Counted from the stretch's first letter, positions 8,679-17,221 are shown. The stretch is DNA of 64,000 bases from Bacillota bacterium (GCA_023435705.1 JAEYRH010000006.1:124001-188000); one strand, 5' to 3'. The notes: generated by a model not told the origin, from the sequence alone. Program-made: numbers and translations.

Positions 8679-8771
8679 GAGGTTCACCTCCGGCCCTCAT
8701 CATACCCGACAGGGTTGTTTTTCGCAACACGGGTTGAGAGAAGTCCCTATGTCGAAATATGGCTATCTTTG

Positions 8772-8801
8772 TTGCTTGCCAAACCGGTTTAATGCTAAAA
8801 T
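8772..8801 (+). promoter_or_regulatory. Possible promoter of the PAS-GGDEF gene
   Basis: TTGCTT (8772-8777), 18-base spacer, TAAAAT (8796-8801), about 55 bases before the start. Moderate match only. Confidence 0.35.
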
Positions 8802-8855
8802 AAACGATATGAGGCAGGTGTTCAGAATTTGCCTGCATTCGAAGGACGGCGAACG

Positions 8856-9725
8856 ATGCCCATGCTGGACCTCAACCAATACAGGCTGATTGTGGAATCG
8901 TCCCCCAATATGATCTGGCGGTCAAACACTGCCACCGAATGCGACTATTTCAATAAGACCTGGCTCAGATTTACTGGCCGCTCATTTGAGCAGGAGCTTG
9001 GCTTCGGATGGGCCTCGGGCGTCCATCCCGACGATTATGACGGTTGTGTGCGGATCTATATGGATCACTTCCACCGCCGGGAACCGTTTGAGATGAACTA
9101 CCGGCTGCTCCGGCATGACGGGCAATACCGCTGGATCAACGACCGGGGTGTGCCTTTTTATGGCGATCAGGGGGAGTTTCTTGGGTTCATTGGCAGCTGC
9201 ATGGATGTGACGGAAAAGATGGAGGGTCAGATCCTGAAGGACATGGCCTACCATGATGGATTGAGCAGGCTTTTCAACCGCCAATACACGTTTCAGCTGC
9301 TGGCGGAGGAGTATAAGACGGTGAGCCCTAAGGCGCCGATGGTCCTGTTGATGATGGACATTGATAACTTCAAGGGCGTGAACGACACCCATGGCCACCA
9401 GGCAGGAGACCGGGTGCTGGAGCGTGTCGCATCGGTGATCCGTGAGAAGACCGGTAAGAATGGCATCGCCGGGCGTTATGGTGGCGACGAGTTCATCATC
9501 GGCTTGCCCAAAGCCAGCCTGGAAGAAGCGGCCAGGATTGCCACTGCGATCAAAGACACGGTGCAGGAGCATGAATTTGAAGCTTATGGCAAGGCGTTTT
9601 CGGTCACGATGAGCGCTGGCATCGCCCAATCCGGCGGCGAGCGCACGCTGGATGAGCTTGTCTATCTGGCGGACTCTAGCCTGTATCAGGCCAAATTTGA
9701 GGGTAAAAACCGCATTAAGTGGTAG
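8856..9725 (+). CDS. PAS-GGDEF diguanylate cyclase
   Basis: A 289-residue soluble protein predicted to make cyclic-di-GMP. Residues about 8-125 form a PAS domain with a PAC end (MIWRSNTATECDYFNKTWLRF ... RHDGQYRWINDRGVPFY ... IGSCMDVTEK); residues about 130-289 are the GGDEF domain with DIDNFKGVNDTHGHQAGD and an intact RYGGDEF signature. The inhibitory RxxD site normally five residues before GGDEF is absent (GIAGRY instead), so product inhibition through that site is not expected. The start at 8856 follows AAGGA by 9 bases. The window also encodes an HD-GYP regulator (50903-51985), a likely counterpart. Confidence 0.9.
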   Translation: MPMLDLNQYRLIVESSPNMIWRSNTATECDYFNKTWLRFTGRSFEQELGFGWASGVHPDDYDGCVRIYMDHFHRREPFEMNYRLLRHDGQYRWINDRGVPFYGDQGEFLGFIGSCMDVTEKMEGQILKDMAYHDGLSRLFNRQYTFQLLAEEYKTVSPKAPMVLLMMDIDNFKGVNDTHGHQAGDRVLERVASVIREKTGKNGIAGRYGGDEFIIGLPKASLEEAARIATAIKDTVQEHEFEAYGKAFSVTMSAGIAQSGGERTLDELVYLADSSLYQAKFEGKNRIKW

Positions 9726-9791
9726 TTCTGAGCGATATCTGAATTTTAGCAGTCTCCGCTCTGATCATCTATATGAAAAAAGTGGCAATCT

Positions 9792-9800
9792 TGATATAAT
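9792..9800 (+). promoter_or_regulatory. Extended -10 promoter of the isomerase/epimerase pair
   Basis: TGATATAAT, an extended -10 element, 30 bases before the start codon; no good -35 is visible. Confidence 0.5.
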
Positions 9801-9829
9801 AACGGCGATATTGATCAGGAGGGAATACC

Positions 9830-10663
9830 ATGAGCAAGCTCCCCGTTGCATTGCAGCTATACACAGTCAGGGACGCTGCTGCGAAAGACATTTTTGGTGT
9901 GTTAAGACAGGTCAAGGAAATGGGATATGACCTGGTGGAATTCACCGCTGATTTCTTTGGCTACAATGCCGGTGAGATCCGCGCAGAGATGGATCGCCTT
10001 GGCCTTGCCGCCATCTCTGCCCATGTGCCCATCGACCTTTTGATTCACGACCTGGATCTTGTGATCGCGGACTTCGGTGTGCTGGGTTGCCAATACATTG
10101 CCATACCCTGGCTGGACGAGACACGCCGCCCCGGCTCTCCCGCCTGGCCCAAAGTGGTGGGTCAGATCAAGGAAATCTGCGCGGGCTTAAAAAAAGCCGG
10201 TTTCCAGAGCCTATACCACAATCATGACTTTGAGTTTATGAAGCTGAATGGCCGCTATGCGCTGGACCAGCTTTATGAGGATGTGCCGGATCTTGCCGCG
10301 GAAATAGACACATGCTGGGTGAAGGTGGCTGGTGTGGACCCGGCGCAATACATTGCGCAATACGCTGGCCGCTGCCCGGTTGTGCACCTGAAAGACTTTG
10401 TGATGCCCGGACACAAAAAACCGCAGAGGCTCTACGCCCTCATCGGTGAGGACGGTAAGGATATGGAGGCAGTGGAACCGGGGGAGGGAAGCTTCGACTT
10501 CCGGCCTGTGGGCTATGGCGTGCAGGACTTCCCCTCGATTCTGGAGGCCTCGGTGATAGCCGGAGCCAAATACGTGGTTGTGGAGCAGGACCGCTCCAGC
10601 CAGAGGCCTTCTCTGGAAGCTGCCCGGATGAGCCGGGAGTATTTGAGAACGCTTGGGTATTAA
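9830..10663 (+). CDS. Sugar phosphate isomerase/epimerase (xylose-isomerase-like TIM barrel), copy 1
   Basis: A 277-residue AP-endonuclease-2/xylose-isomerase-like barrel. The characteristic YHNHDFEF (about residue 125) and VVHLKDF (about 185) supply metal ligands, and VVEQDRSS near the end carries a conserved Glu. Relatives include inositol and keto-sugar isomerases or epimerases; the substrate cannot be told. AGGAGG lies 7 bases before the ATG. The next gene is a paralogue 19 bases downstream, so the two are probably cotranscribed from the extended -10 promoter at 9792. It carries an insertion of about 25 residues after LKDF (GHKKPQRLYALIGEDGK) that the second copy lacks. Confidence 0.88.
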   Translation: MSKLPVALQLYTVRDAAAKDIFGVLRQVKEMGYDLVEFTADFFGYNAGEIRAEMDRLGLAAISAHVPIDLLIHDLDLVIADFGVLGCQYIAIPWLDETRRPGSPAWPKVVGQIKEICAGLKKAGFQSLYHNHDFEFMKLNGRYALDQLYEDVPDLAAEIDTCWVKVAGVDPAQYIAQYAGRCPVVHLKDFVMPGHKKPQRLYALIGEDGKDMEAVEPGEGSFDFRPVGYGVQDFPSILEASVIAGAKYVVVEQDRSSQRPSLEAARMSREYLRTLGY

Positions 10664-10682
10664 CTCATAGATGGAGGATGCT

Positions 10683-11441
10683 ATGAAGAAAGTACGGATT
10701 GCAACACAGCTTTACCCGCTGCGGGTTGACGCGGCCCGTGATCTGCACGGTGTGCTGAAAGCTATCGCAGAAATGGGTTATGACGGTGTGGAGTTTTGCG
10801 GGCTGTTCGGCCATGAGGCTGCTGAGCTGAGAGGCTGGCTGGATGAGCTGGGCCTGGTGGCTGTTTCCAACCACATGACGCTGGACGAGCTGGCCAACCC
10901 CCCGGCAGTGATTGAAATGTGCCGGGTTTTGGGCTGCAGTGGCGCAGTGCTGGGTTTTCTGACGGAAGACCAGCGCCATAACACACCGGCCTTTGCCAAA
11001 ACGGTGGAGATCATGCGAGCCGCCGCTGCCGCGCTCAAAGCAGAAGGGCTGGATTTGGCCTATCACAACCATAATTTCGAGTTTCAAAATGCCGAAGGCG
11101 GCAATGGCCTTAAACGGATACTGGACGCCGTACCAGAGCTGAACGTCCAATTTGACACCGGCTGGTTGGCCATCGGCGGGCAGGACCCGCTGCAATGGCT
11201 GGATCAATATGCCGGCCGATACACCGCCGTGCATTTGAAAGACTATCTGAGCGACATTGACTTAGGCTATGACTTCTGCCCGATCGGCATGGGTGATGTG
11301 CTCGATTATGCCGCCATCGTGGAGAAGGCCGTGCAAAACGGCGCGACCTGGCTCATCGTGGACCAGGATAACGACACCCGCCGCACTTCGCTGGAGGCTG
11401 CAAAGCTCAGCGTGGATTTCCTGCGGTCGCTGGAGCACTAA
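10683..11441 (+). CDS. Sugar phosphate isomerase/epimerase, copy 2
   Basis: A 252-residue paralogue of the preceding gene, aligned over the full length: ATQLYPLRVDAARDLHGVLK against ALQLYTVRDAAAKDIFGVLR, YHNHNFEF against YHNHDFEF, and VHLKDYLSD against VHLKDFVMP. The final strand has VDQDND where copy 1 has VEQDRS, so a metal-binding acid differs (Asp for Glu). The start at 10683 is 5 bases after GGAGG; an ATG at 10671 overlaps that site and is rejected. The gene ends at a strong terminator (11456-11484). The pair probably arose by duplication and then diverged. Confidence 0.88.
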   Translation: MKKVRIATQLYPLRVDAARDLHGVLKAIAEMGYDGVEFCGLFGHEAAELRGWLDELGLVAVSNHMTLDELANPPAVIEMCRVLGCSGAVLGFLTEDQRHNTPAFAKTVEIMRAAAAALKAEGLDLAYHNHNFEFQNAEGGNGLKRILDAVPELNVQFDTGWLAIGGQDPLQWLDQYAGRYTAVHLKDYLSDIDLGYDFCPIGMGDVLDYAAIVEKAVQNGATWLIVDQDNDTRRTSLEAAKLSVDFLRSLEH

Positions 11442-11455
11442 CAGACGAGATGAAA

Positions 11456-11484
11456 CAAAAGGCGGGGGAGACCCCGCCTTTCGC
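11456..11484. terminator. Bidirectional terminator
   Basis: Stem AAAGGCGGGG (11458-11467) / CCCCGCCTTT (11472-11481), loop GAGA. It lies between the isomerase operon and the converging flavodoxin gene (stop at 11486). Confidence 0.88.
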
Positions 11485-11485
11485 T

Positions 11486-11971
11486 TTATGCATTCATCGC
11501 CGCTGCCAACCGGTCAATACCCTCCGGTTTTGGCGCAGGCGCCGGTTTGCCTTCCTTCTGCGTAACGCTCTCCATCATCTTGGTGATCATCTTATGCCCG
11601 AAGCTCATCTTTGACTTGTCCAGCACGCCGCCAAAGTGCTCCTTTGCGACGGCAACCTCCAGCAGCTGCCGGGGGAAGTTGGTGTTAAAGTTCTGCTCCA
11701 GGTTTTCGGGCAGGCCGCTGCAAAGGAACAGCCCCACCTTTTTCTTTGCCAGTTCCACCGCGTGGGCATCCATGTAGTCCTTGAGCTTCTTGTTGATCTG
11801 GCCCATATAGATCGAGCTGCCCAGGACCACCGCGTCATATCCTGCCAGGGTGGCAGGCTCTCCTTTGCTGATGTTAATAAGATCAGCCTGCCCGCCCAGC
11901 TTTTGGGCGAGCGTCTTCACGCACTGCTCGGTAAATCCATATGTGGTGCCATAGACAATCAATGTTTTCAT
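11486..11971 (-). CDS. Flavodoxin-domain protein
   Basis: A 161-residue FMN-binding flavodoxin-like protein. The phosphate-binding loop is visible at the N-terminus (IVYGTTYGFTEQCVK; a short-chain T/S-x-T/S-x-x-x-T pattern), then VVLGSSIYMGQI and FLCSGLPEN, the pattern of protoporphyrinogen-dehydrogenase-like flavodoxins (HemG type) rather than electron-carrier flavodoxins. Last gene of the marR operon, 67 bases after the FMN-binding protein gene. AAGGGA lies about 7 bases before the ATG. With its neighbours it suggests a MarR-controlled flavin redox response. Confidence 0.85.
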   Translation of the reverse strand: MKTLIVYGTTYGFTEQCVKTLAQKLGGQADLINISKGEPATLAGYDAVVLGSSIYMGQINKKLKDYMDAHAVELAKKKVGLFLCSGLPENLEQNFNTNFPRQLLEVAVAKEHFGGVLDKSKMSFGHKMITKMMESVTQKEGKPAPAPKPEGIDRLAAAMNA

Positions 11972-12038
11972 GTTTTCGTCCCTTCTCTGTTATTTATAGT
12001 TGGTTGAGAAGCGCAAAACGGTTCACCGCCTGTGAGGT

Positions 12039-12428
12039 TTATTTTCCGTCCAGTGCATCCTCAATGCTCTTGAGATAAGCCTTGGTTGTAATCGTCGCAC
12101 CGGTCTGCGTGTCCACATCGGTGCTTTGACTGTCTATCACGCTTTGGATAATCCGGCTCCTAACCTCTTCCTTTTCTATGACAACTGGTTGCATTACGTC
12201 AATGGCTGTGATCTTGCCGTCTTGCACGGTCACTTCCAGGCGGTTGGTAAAGCGACCGCCGCTGTATTGGCCGTTATAAGTGCCATCGGCCAGCTGGGCT
12301 GGATTGATCGGGCCGATGGCAAGGGTTTCGGTGGCAGCCTTGCCGTTGTTCAGAAACAGCGCAAAACCACCGACTGCCAGAACCAAAACAACCACCACCA
12401 CGCCCAACACGATCAAAACCTTCTTCAT
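12039..12428 (-). CDS. Membrane-anchored FMN-binding domain protein
   Basis: A 129-residue protein with an N-terminal membrane anchor or signal (VLIVLGVVVVVLVLAVGGFALFL in two parts, residues 4-27) and an extracytoplasmic FMN-binding domain like those of NqrC/RnfG. Near the C-terminus DTQTGATITTKAYLKSIEDAL contains the TGAT-type motif whose Thr carries FMN covalently in the family. The start codon overlaps the marR stop by 4 bases (ATGA), showing translational coupling. It probably passes electrons at the outer membrane face; the partner is unknown. Confidence 0.85.
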   Translation of the reverse strand: MKKVLIVLGVVVVVLVLAVGGFALFLNNGKAATETLAIGPINPAQLADGTYNGQYSGGRFTNRLEVTVQDGKITAIDVMQPVVIEKEEVRSRIIQSVIDSQSTDVDTQTGATITTKAYLKSIEDALDGK

Positions 12429-12934
12429 GCCTTATCCCTCCTAGATTTTTTTTGCCCTTTATCCATTTCGTCGATGTTGCCCATGATCCTGCCCAGGGCG
12501 GCCCGCAGCGCTGCCATTTCTTCCGGGCTCAGGCCCTCATACATGCTTGCCATAAACTCCTCGCTGCGCTGCTGCATGCCGATCCAGAATGCATTGCTCT
12601 TTTCAGTGAGCTTAAGTCGCACCGCGCGGCCATCTTGTGCATCATTCACAATCTCCAGAAAGCCCTTGTCCTGCAGTTTCAATGCCACCTGCTTCACATT
12701 CTGGTGCGTGCTGCCCATTGCAGCAGCGGCCTCTCCCAGTGTGGGCGGTTCCTCAAACGCGCCGCCGATGAGGATGGACAGGAACCACTGCTTTGCCGTC
12801 ATGCCATGCGGCTCAAACTCCCGGTCCAGAAGCGTTTGCAGCCGGTTGGCAATCATAAACAGGCTGCCCAGGATGAATTCCTCGTTGGCAGTGGCGTCCA
12901 GCTTTTGTTGGCTCAGTTCGTTGTTTTCTTTCAT
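12425..12934 (-). CDS. MarR family transcriptional regulator
   Basis: A 169-residue winged-helix regulator. The helix-turn-helix and wing are at about residues 60-110 (TLGEAAAAMGSTHQNVKQVA followed by LQDKGFLEIVNDAQDGRAVR), with the DxRxxR-like wing reading DAQDGRAVRLKL. The C-terminal helices would form the dimer interface. It heads a three-gene operon (regulator, FMN-binding protein, flavodoxin). The promoter carries a perfect 12-bp palindrome at the start of transcription, which suggests autorepression. Confidence 0.92.
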   Translation of the reverse strand: MKENNELSQQKLDATANEEFILGSLFMIANRLQTLLDREFEPHGMTAKQWFLSILIGGAFEEPPTLGEAAAAMGSTHQNVKQVALKLQDKGFLEIVNDAQDGRAVRLKLTEKSNAFWIGMQQRSEEFMASMYEGLSPEEMAALRAALGRIMGNIDEMDKGQKKSRRDKA

Positions 12935-12959
12935 TACGGCCCCTTGTGTAATATGTTAC

Positions 12960-12971
12960 TTACATATGTAA
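12960..12971. promoter_or_regulatory. Putative MarR operator
   Basis: Perfect palindrome TTACATATGTAA, overlapping the 3' edge of the marR -10 box and the predicted transcription start. A related sequence, TTACATAATA, lies further upstream at about 13018-13027. Confidence 0.65.
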
Positions 12972-12998
12972 TATATCACCTTGTGTAGGTGGTGTCAA
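12970..12998 (-). promoter_or_regulatory. Promoter of the marR operon
   Basis: On the minus strand TTGACA (12998-12993), 17-base spacer, TATATT (12975-12970). The marR ATG is 36 bases further on. Confidence 0.85.
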
Positions 12999-13094
12999 TC
13001 GATAATTAGAAAATATATTACATAATATTGACCTTTGGTATATGCATGGGTGGGTGGGGAGGGGTTTGTGGCTTGGTTATGTTGTGATGTGTAG

Positions 13095-13114
13095 GGGCGG
13101 TTCACGAACCGCCC
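13095..13114. repeat. Hairpin related to repeat family C
   Basis: GGGCGGTTC / GAACCGCCC inverted repeat preceded by TAG; a variant of the G-rich hairpin family. Confidence 0.6.
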
Positions 13115-13237
13115 GCTTCCTTTCTCACCATGTGATCCAACCAGTAGTGGTCGGGCCCCGGGATGCATGGGCGAGCAGCAATCTGAAAGATTGCGGCCAG
13201 CCCGCCCCGGCTCGATCTCTCATTGCCTGCGGGCAGG

Positions 13238-13294
13238 AACCCCCCCTGCCTCCTTCGGGAGGCATCCTCCCTTAATAAGGGCGGGTAGGGAAAT
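13238..13294. repeat. Repeat family B, copy 1
   Basis: A C-rich run ending in CCTG, the small hairpin GCCTCCTTCGGGAGGC, then CCTCCCTTAATAAGGGCGGG and TAGGGAAATCG, the family B layout. Confidence 0.75.
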
Positions 13295-13375
13295 CGTTCT
13301 TTCTTGCTTGAGGAAGGGATTGTGCTCCGTATATTGCTCATATAAAACGATATAGCCCGAGCATGGCGGTCAATG

Positions 13376-13399
13376 TGGGCCGGGCTCCGTACCGGCCCA
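13376..13399. repeat. Repeat family C, copy 1
   Basis: Stem TGGGCCGG / CCGGCCCA around GCTCCGTA. Confidence 0.8.
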
Positions 13400-13427
13400 A
13401 CCTCATAGGTGGCGTTCTCGTCTAGTT

Positions 13428-13451
13428 GGGGCCGGGCTCCGCCCCGGCCCG
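13428..13451. repeat. Repeat family C, copy 2 (with half-copy after it)
   Basis: Stem GGGCCGGG / CCCGGCCC around CTCCGC. A right half reading CTCCGCCCCGGCCCG follows at 13461-13478. Confidence 0.8.
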
Positions 13452-13530
13452 TGTAAATGTGACTCCGCCCCGGCCCGAGAAACCCTCCCCCGCATAGGAT
13501 TGGGGGATGGGTGCGCAGTTGGATGGTGCA

Positions 13531-13562
13531 AAAAGAGGGCGAACCAACCGGTTCGCCCTCTC
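13531..13562 (-). terminator. Terminator of nifJ
   Basis: Perfect 11-bp stem GAGGGCGAACC (13535-13545) / GGTTCGCCCTC (13550-13560), followed on the minus strand by a T-run (A-run at 13531-13534). It lies 20 bases after the nifJ stop. Confidence 0.88.
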
Positions 13563-13583
13563 TGTGTCAATTTGCCTTCTGGC

Positions 13584-16500
13584 TTACAGGATCTTCTCCT
13601 CAGCCAGCTTCTTGTAGGTCTCCAACCTCTTGCGGGCTTCGCCCTGGGCCTTGGCAAAGAGCTTCTCGGCCACTTCCGGGAACTCCTGCAGCAGGGCCTT
13701 GTAGCGCGTCTCGCCCTTGATAAAGTCCATATAGTCGGCGGTGGGCTCCTTGCTGTCCAGCACGAAGGGGTTCTTGCCCTCTTCAGACAGCAGCGGGTTG
13801 AACCGGTAGAGCGGCCAGTAGCCGGACTCCACAGCCTTCTTCATTTCCTGCTGGCTCTTGCCCATGTTGATGCCGTGGTTGATGCACGGGGCATAGGCGA
13901 TGACCAGCGACGGGCCCGGATAAGCCTCGGCCTCAGAGAGGGCCTTCAGCAGCTGCGCCTGGTTGGCGCCCATGCTCACAGAGGCCACATACACATAGCC
14001 GTAGCTCATTGCCATCAGGCCCAGGTCCTTCTTGCGGGTGCGCTTGCCGGAGGCCGCGAACTTCACGACCGAGCCGGTGGGCGTGGACTTGGAGGACTGG
14101 CCGCCGGTGTTGGAGTAAAGCTCAGTGTCCAGCACGAGGATGTTGATGTCCTCACCCATGGCCAGCACGTGGTCCAGGCCGCCGTAACCGATGTCATAGG
14201 CCCAGCCGTCGCCGCCGAAGGCCCACACGGACTTCTTCACAAACAGGTCGTCCATGCCGGCGATTTCTTTGTAGAGGTTGTCCAGCTCGCAGCCGCAGCT
14301 GCCGCACTCGGCGATGGCCACCTTGAGGGCGGCGCGCAGCTTCTCAGAGGCAACCTTGCTGGCTTCTGCATTATCTTTGCCAGCCAACCACTCGGCGCAG
14401 GCTTCCTTGAGGCCCCACTCGGCGGGCACTTCTGCCGCACCCAGCTTCTCCACCAGCATCGCGAGGCGGGCCCGGCGCTGCTGGAACGAGATGGCCATGC
14501 CGAAGCCGAACTCGGCGTTGTCTTCAAACAGGCTGTTGGCCCAAGCGGGGCCCTGGCCCTTGGCATTCTTGGTGTAGGGCACGGTGGGGGCGGTGCCGCC
14601 ATAGATGGAGGAGCAGCCCGTGGCGTTGGCGATCACCATGCGGTCGCCGAACAGCTGGGTGACCAGCTTCACATAGGGCGTCTCGCCGCAGCCAGCGCAT
14701 GCGCCGGAGAACTCGAACAGCGGCTTGTTGAACTGGCTGTTCTTCACGTTGGCGGCCATGCTGATGTTCTTCTCAGGCAGGGCGATTGCATAGTCCCAGT
14801 ATTCCTTTTCCTTGGTGACCAGCTCGTCCAGCGGCTTCATGACCAGGGCTTTGTTCTTTGCCGGGCAGATATCGGCGCAGTTGCCGCAGCCGGTGCAGTC
14901 CAGCGGGCTGATCTGGATCTTGAACTGGTAATCAGCCACTTCCTTGCCGATGGCCTTCTTCGTCACGAAGCCTTCCGGAGCCTTGGCCGCTTCGTCGGCG
15001 GTGAGCAGGAAGGGGCGGATGACGGCGTGGGGGCACACATAGCTGCACTGGTTGCACTGAATGCAGTTTTCGGGGATCCACTCGGGCACGTTGATGGCGA
15101 TGCCGCGCTTTTCATACTTGGTGGTGCCGGTGGGGAAGCGGCCGGAGGGATCAAATGCCGACACGGGCAGGTTGTCGCCCTCGAGGCTGGCGATGGGGCA
15201 GATCACCTCGTTGGTGAAGTCGTCGCCCTTCACCATGATCATCTCGGCACCGGTGCCAATCGTCTTCCAGCTGTCGGGGATCTTGATCTCCACCAGGCCG
15301 GAAATGGCGTTGTCGATGGCGGCGAAGTTCATGTTGACGACCTTTTCGCCCTTCTTGCCGTAGGTCTTCTGCACCGCTTCTTTCATGTAGCGCTCGGCGT
15401 CGGCATAGGGGATCACGCCGGAGAGCTTAAAGAACGCAGCCATCATGATGCTGTTGATACGGCCGCCCAGGCCGAGCTCCGAGGCGATCTTCACGGCGTC
15501 CACGTTATAGAACTTCACGTTCTTCTGGGCCAGCGTGCGCTTCAGGGCAGCGGGCAGCTTCTCTTCCATTTCCTCTGCGCTCCAGGCGGAGTTCAGCAGG
15601 AAGGTGCCGCCGTTCTTCATGCTGGAGAGCATATCGTAACGCACGATGTAGCTGGGGTTGTGGCAGGCGATAAAGTCGGCGTGGTCCACCAGATAGGGGG
15701 CTTTGATGGGGCTCTTGCCGAAGCGCAGGTGCGACACTGTCACGCCGCCGGACTTCTTGGAGTCATACCAGAAGTAGCCCTGAGCATAAAGGTCGGTGTG
15801 GTCACCGATGATCTTGATGCTGTTTTTGTTGGCGCCCACGGTGCCGTCAGAGCCGTAGCCGTAGAACTTGCAGGAGATCGTGCCGGCAGGCGCGATGTCA
15901 AACACGTCTTTCACATCCAGCGAGGTGTGGCCCACATCGTCCACGATGCCCACGGTGAAGTGGTTCTTCGGTGTGGCGCTGGCCAGGTTGTCATAGATGG
16001 CCTTGACCATCGGGGGGGTGAACTCCTTGGAGCCCAGGCCGTAGCGGCCGCCGATGACCACGTCCATCTTGCGGTTGCCCTCGCTGAGAGCCGTGATGAT
16101 GTCCTGATAGAGAGGCTCGCCGATGGCGCCGTATTCCTTGGTGCGGTCCATCACGGCCAGGCGCTTCACGGTGGCCGGCAGGGCCTTCACGAAGTGGCTC
16201 ACGCTGAAGGGGCGGAACAGGCGCACTTTCAACACGCCCAGCTTGGCGCCCTTGCTGTTGAGATACTTCATCGTCTCTTCGGCGGTTTCGGCGCCGGAGC
16301 CCATCATTACGATCACATTTTCAGCGTCGGGTGCGCCGGCGTAGTCAAACAGGTTGTATTTGCGGCCGGTGAGCTCGCCCACCTGGCCCATCACCTCTTC
16401 CACAATGGCGGGCACTGTGGCATAGAGGTTGTTGGAGGTCTCGGCGTTCTGGAAGAACACGTCGGGGTTTTCGGCTGTGCCCTGCAGGTGGGGGTGCTCG

Positions 16501-17132
16501 GGGTTCATGCCGCGGGCGCGGAACTCAGCCACCTTGTCCCAGGGCATGAGCTTTGCCATGTCTTCATAGGCGATGGCTTCGATCTTCTGCACTTCGCTGG
16601 ATGTGCGGAAGCCGTCGAAGAAATGCAGGAAGGGCACAGAGGCCTTCAGGGTCGCAATGTGGGCAACCAGGGCCAGGTCCATCACTTCCTGCACGGAGTT
16701 GGAGGCCAGCATGGCATAACCGGTCTGGCGGCAAGCCATCACGTCGCTGTGGTCGCCGAAGATACACAGCGCGTGGGTGGCCAGCGTGCGGGCGGACACA
16801 TGGAACACGGCGGGCAGCTTCTCGCCGGCGATCTTATACATATTGGGGATCATCAGCAGCAGGCCCTGGCTGGCGGTGAACGTGGTCGTCAAAGACCCGG
16901 TCACAAGTGAACCGTGCACGGCACCGGCGGCACCGGCTTCGCTCTGCATTTCGGAAACCTTCAGCTCCTGGCCGAACAGGTTTTTGCGGCCATATGCCGA
17001 CCACTGGTCAGCAACTTCCGCCATTGTGGAGGAGGGGGTGATGGGGTAAATCGCCGCCACGTCGCTAAATGCATAGGCGACGTGAGATGCGGCGGTGTTC
17101 CCGTCGATGGTCATTTGTTTGCCTTTTGCCAT
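13584..17132 (-). CDS. nifJ: Pyruvate:ferredoxin (flavodoxin) oxidoreductase, single-chain
   Basis: An 1182-residue homodimer-type PFOR, the length usual for the fused enzyme. It oxidises pyruvate with CoA to acetyl-CoA and CO2 and reduces ferredoxin in the cytoplasm, the central step of anaerobic pyruvate metabolism. Visible parts in order: the alpha domain at the N-terminus (DGNTAASHVAYAFSDVAAIYPITPSS), the gamma part, two [4Fe-4S] motifs (CIQCNQCSYVCP at about residue 690, CTGCGNCADICP at about 747), the Cys pair CAGCGE at about 811 next to the TPP-binding domain, and GDGWAYDIGYGG (TPP/Mg, about 975). AAGGAGG lies 6 bases before the ATG, with a consensus promoter upstream. Monocistronic. 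Confidence 0.97.
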   Translation of the reverse strand: MAKGKQMTIDGNTAASHVAYAFSDVAAIYPITPSSTMAEVADQWSAYGRKNLFGQELKVSEMQSEAGAAGAVHGSLVTGSLTTTFTASQGLLLMIPNMYKIAGEKLPAVFHVSARTLATHALCIFGDHSDVMACRQTGYAMLASNSVQEVMDLALVAHIATLKASVPFLHFFDGFRTSSEVQKIEAIAYEDMAKLMPWDKVAEFRARGMNPEHPHLQGTAENPDVFFQNAETSNNLYATVPAIVEEVMGQVGELTGRKYNLFDYAGAPDAENVIVMMGSGAETAEETMKYLNSKGAKLGVLKVRLFRPFSVSHFVKALPATVKRLAVMDRTKEYGAIGEPLYQDIITALSEGNRKMDVVIGGRYGLGSKEFTPPMVKAIYDNLASATPKNHFTVGIVDDVGHTSLDVKDVFDIAPAGTISCKFYGYGSDGTVGANKNSIKIIGDHTDLYAQGYFWYDSKKSGGVTVSHLRFGKSPIKAPYLVDHADFIACHNPSYIVRYDMLSSMKNGGTFLLNSAWSAEEMEEKLPAALKRTLAQKNVKFYNVDAVKIASELGLGGRINSIMMAAFFKLSGVIPYADAERYMKEAVQKTYGKKGEKVVNMNFAAIDNAISGLVEIKIPDSWKTIGTGAEMIMVKGDDFTNEVICPIASLEGDNLPVSAFDPSGRFPTGTTKYEKRGIAINVPEWIPENCIQCNQCSYVCPHAVIRPFLLTADEAAKAPEGFVTKKAIGKEVADYQFKIQISPLDCTGCGNCADICPAKNKALVMKPLDELVTKEKEYWDYAIALPEKNISMAANVKNSQFNKPLFEFSGACAGCGETPYVKLVTQLFGDRMVIANATGCSSIYGGTAPTVPYTKNAKGQGPAWANSLFEDNAEFGFGMAISFQQRRARLAMLVEKLGAAEVPAEWGLKEACAEWLAGKDNAEASKVASEKLRAALKVAIAECGSCGCELDNLYKEIAGMDDLFVKKSVWAFGGDGWAYDIGYGGLDHVLAMGEDINILVLDTELYSNTGGQSSKSTPTGSVVKFAASGKRTRKKDLGLMAMSYGYVYVASVSMGANQAQLLKALSEAEAYPGPSLVIAYAPCINHGINMGKSQQEMKKAVESGYWPLYRFNPLLSEEGKNPFVLDSKEPTADYMDFIKGETRYKALLQEFPEVAEKLFAKAQGEARKRLETYKKLAEEKIL

Positions 17133-17221
17133 GGGAAACCTCCTTGAATATGTAAATCAAATATTGGGCAGTTTGGGTTACTTATAACATTTTCCCTTAT
17201 TACTGCTAATATATCCGACCT

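Larger units (their letters stand above)
13021..13583. other. Non-coding, repeat-rich spacer
   Basis: No supportable gene in about 560 bases between the marR promoter and the end of nifJ. It holds copies of repeat families B and C (listed separately), a small hairpin GCAATCT-GAA-AGATTGC (13179-13195), a right half-copy of family C (13461-13478) and the nifJ terminator. Confidence 0.8.

Noticed and set aside
13095..13478. Clustered palindromes as a possible CRISPR array.
   Set aside because: Units are not evenly spaced, are self-complementary, vary between copies and have no cas genes nearby.
13500..16910. A 1136-codon open frame on the plus strand.
   Set aside because: Exact antisense of nifJ; the product is His/Gly/Ala/Val-rich without any domain, has no ribosome binding site, and is a by-product of GC-rich codon use.
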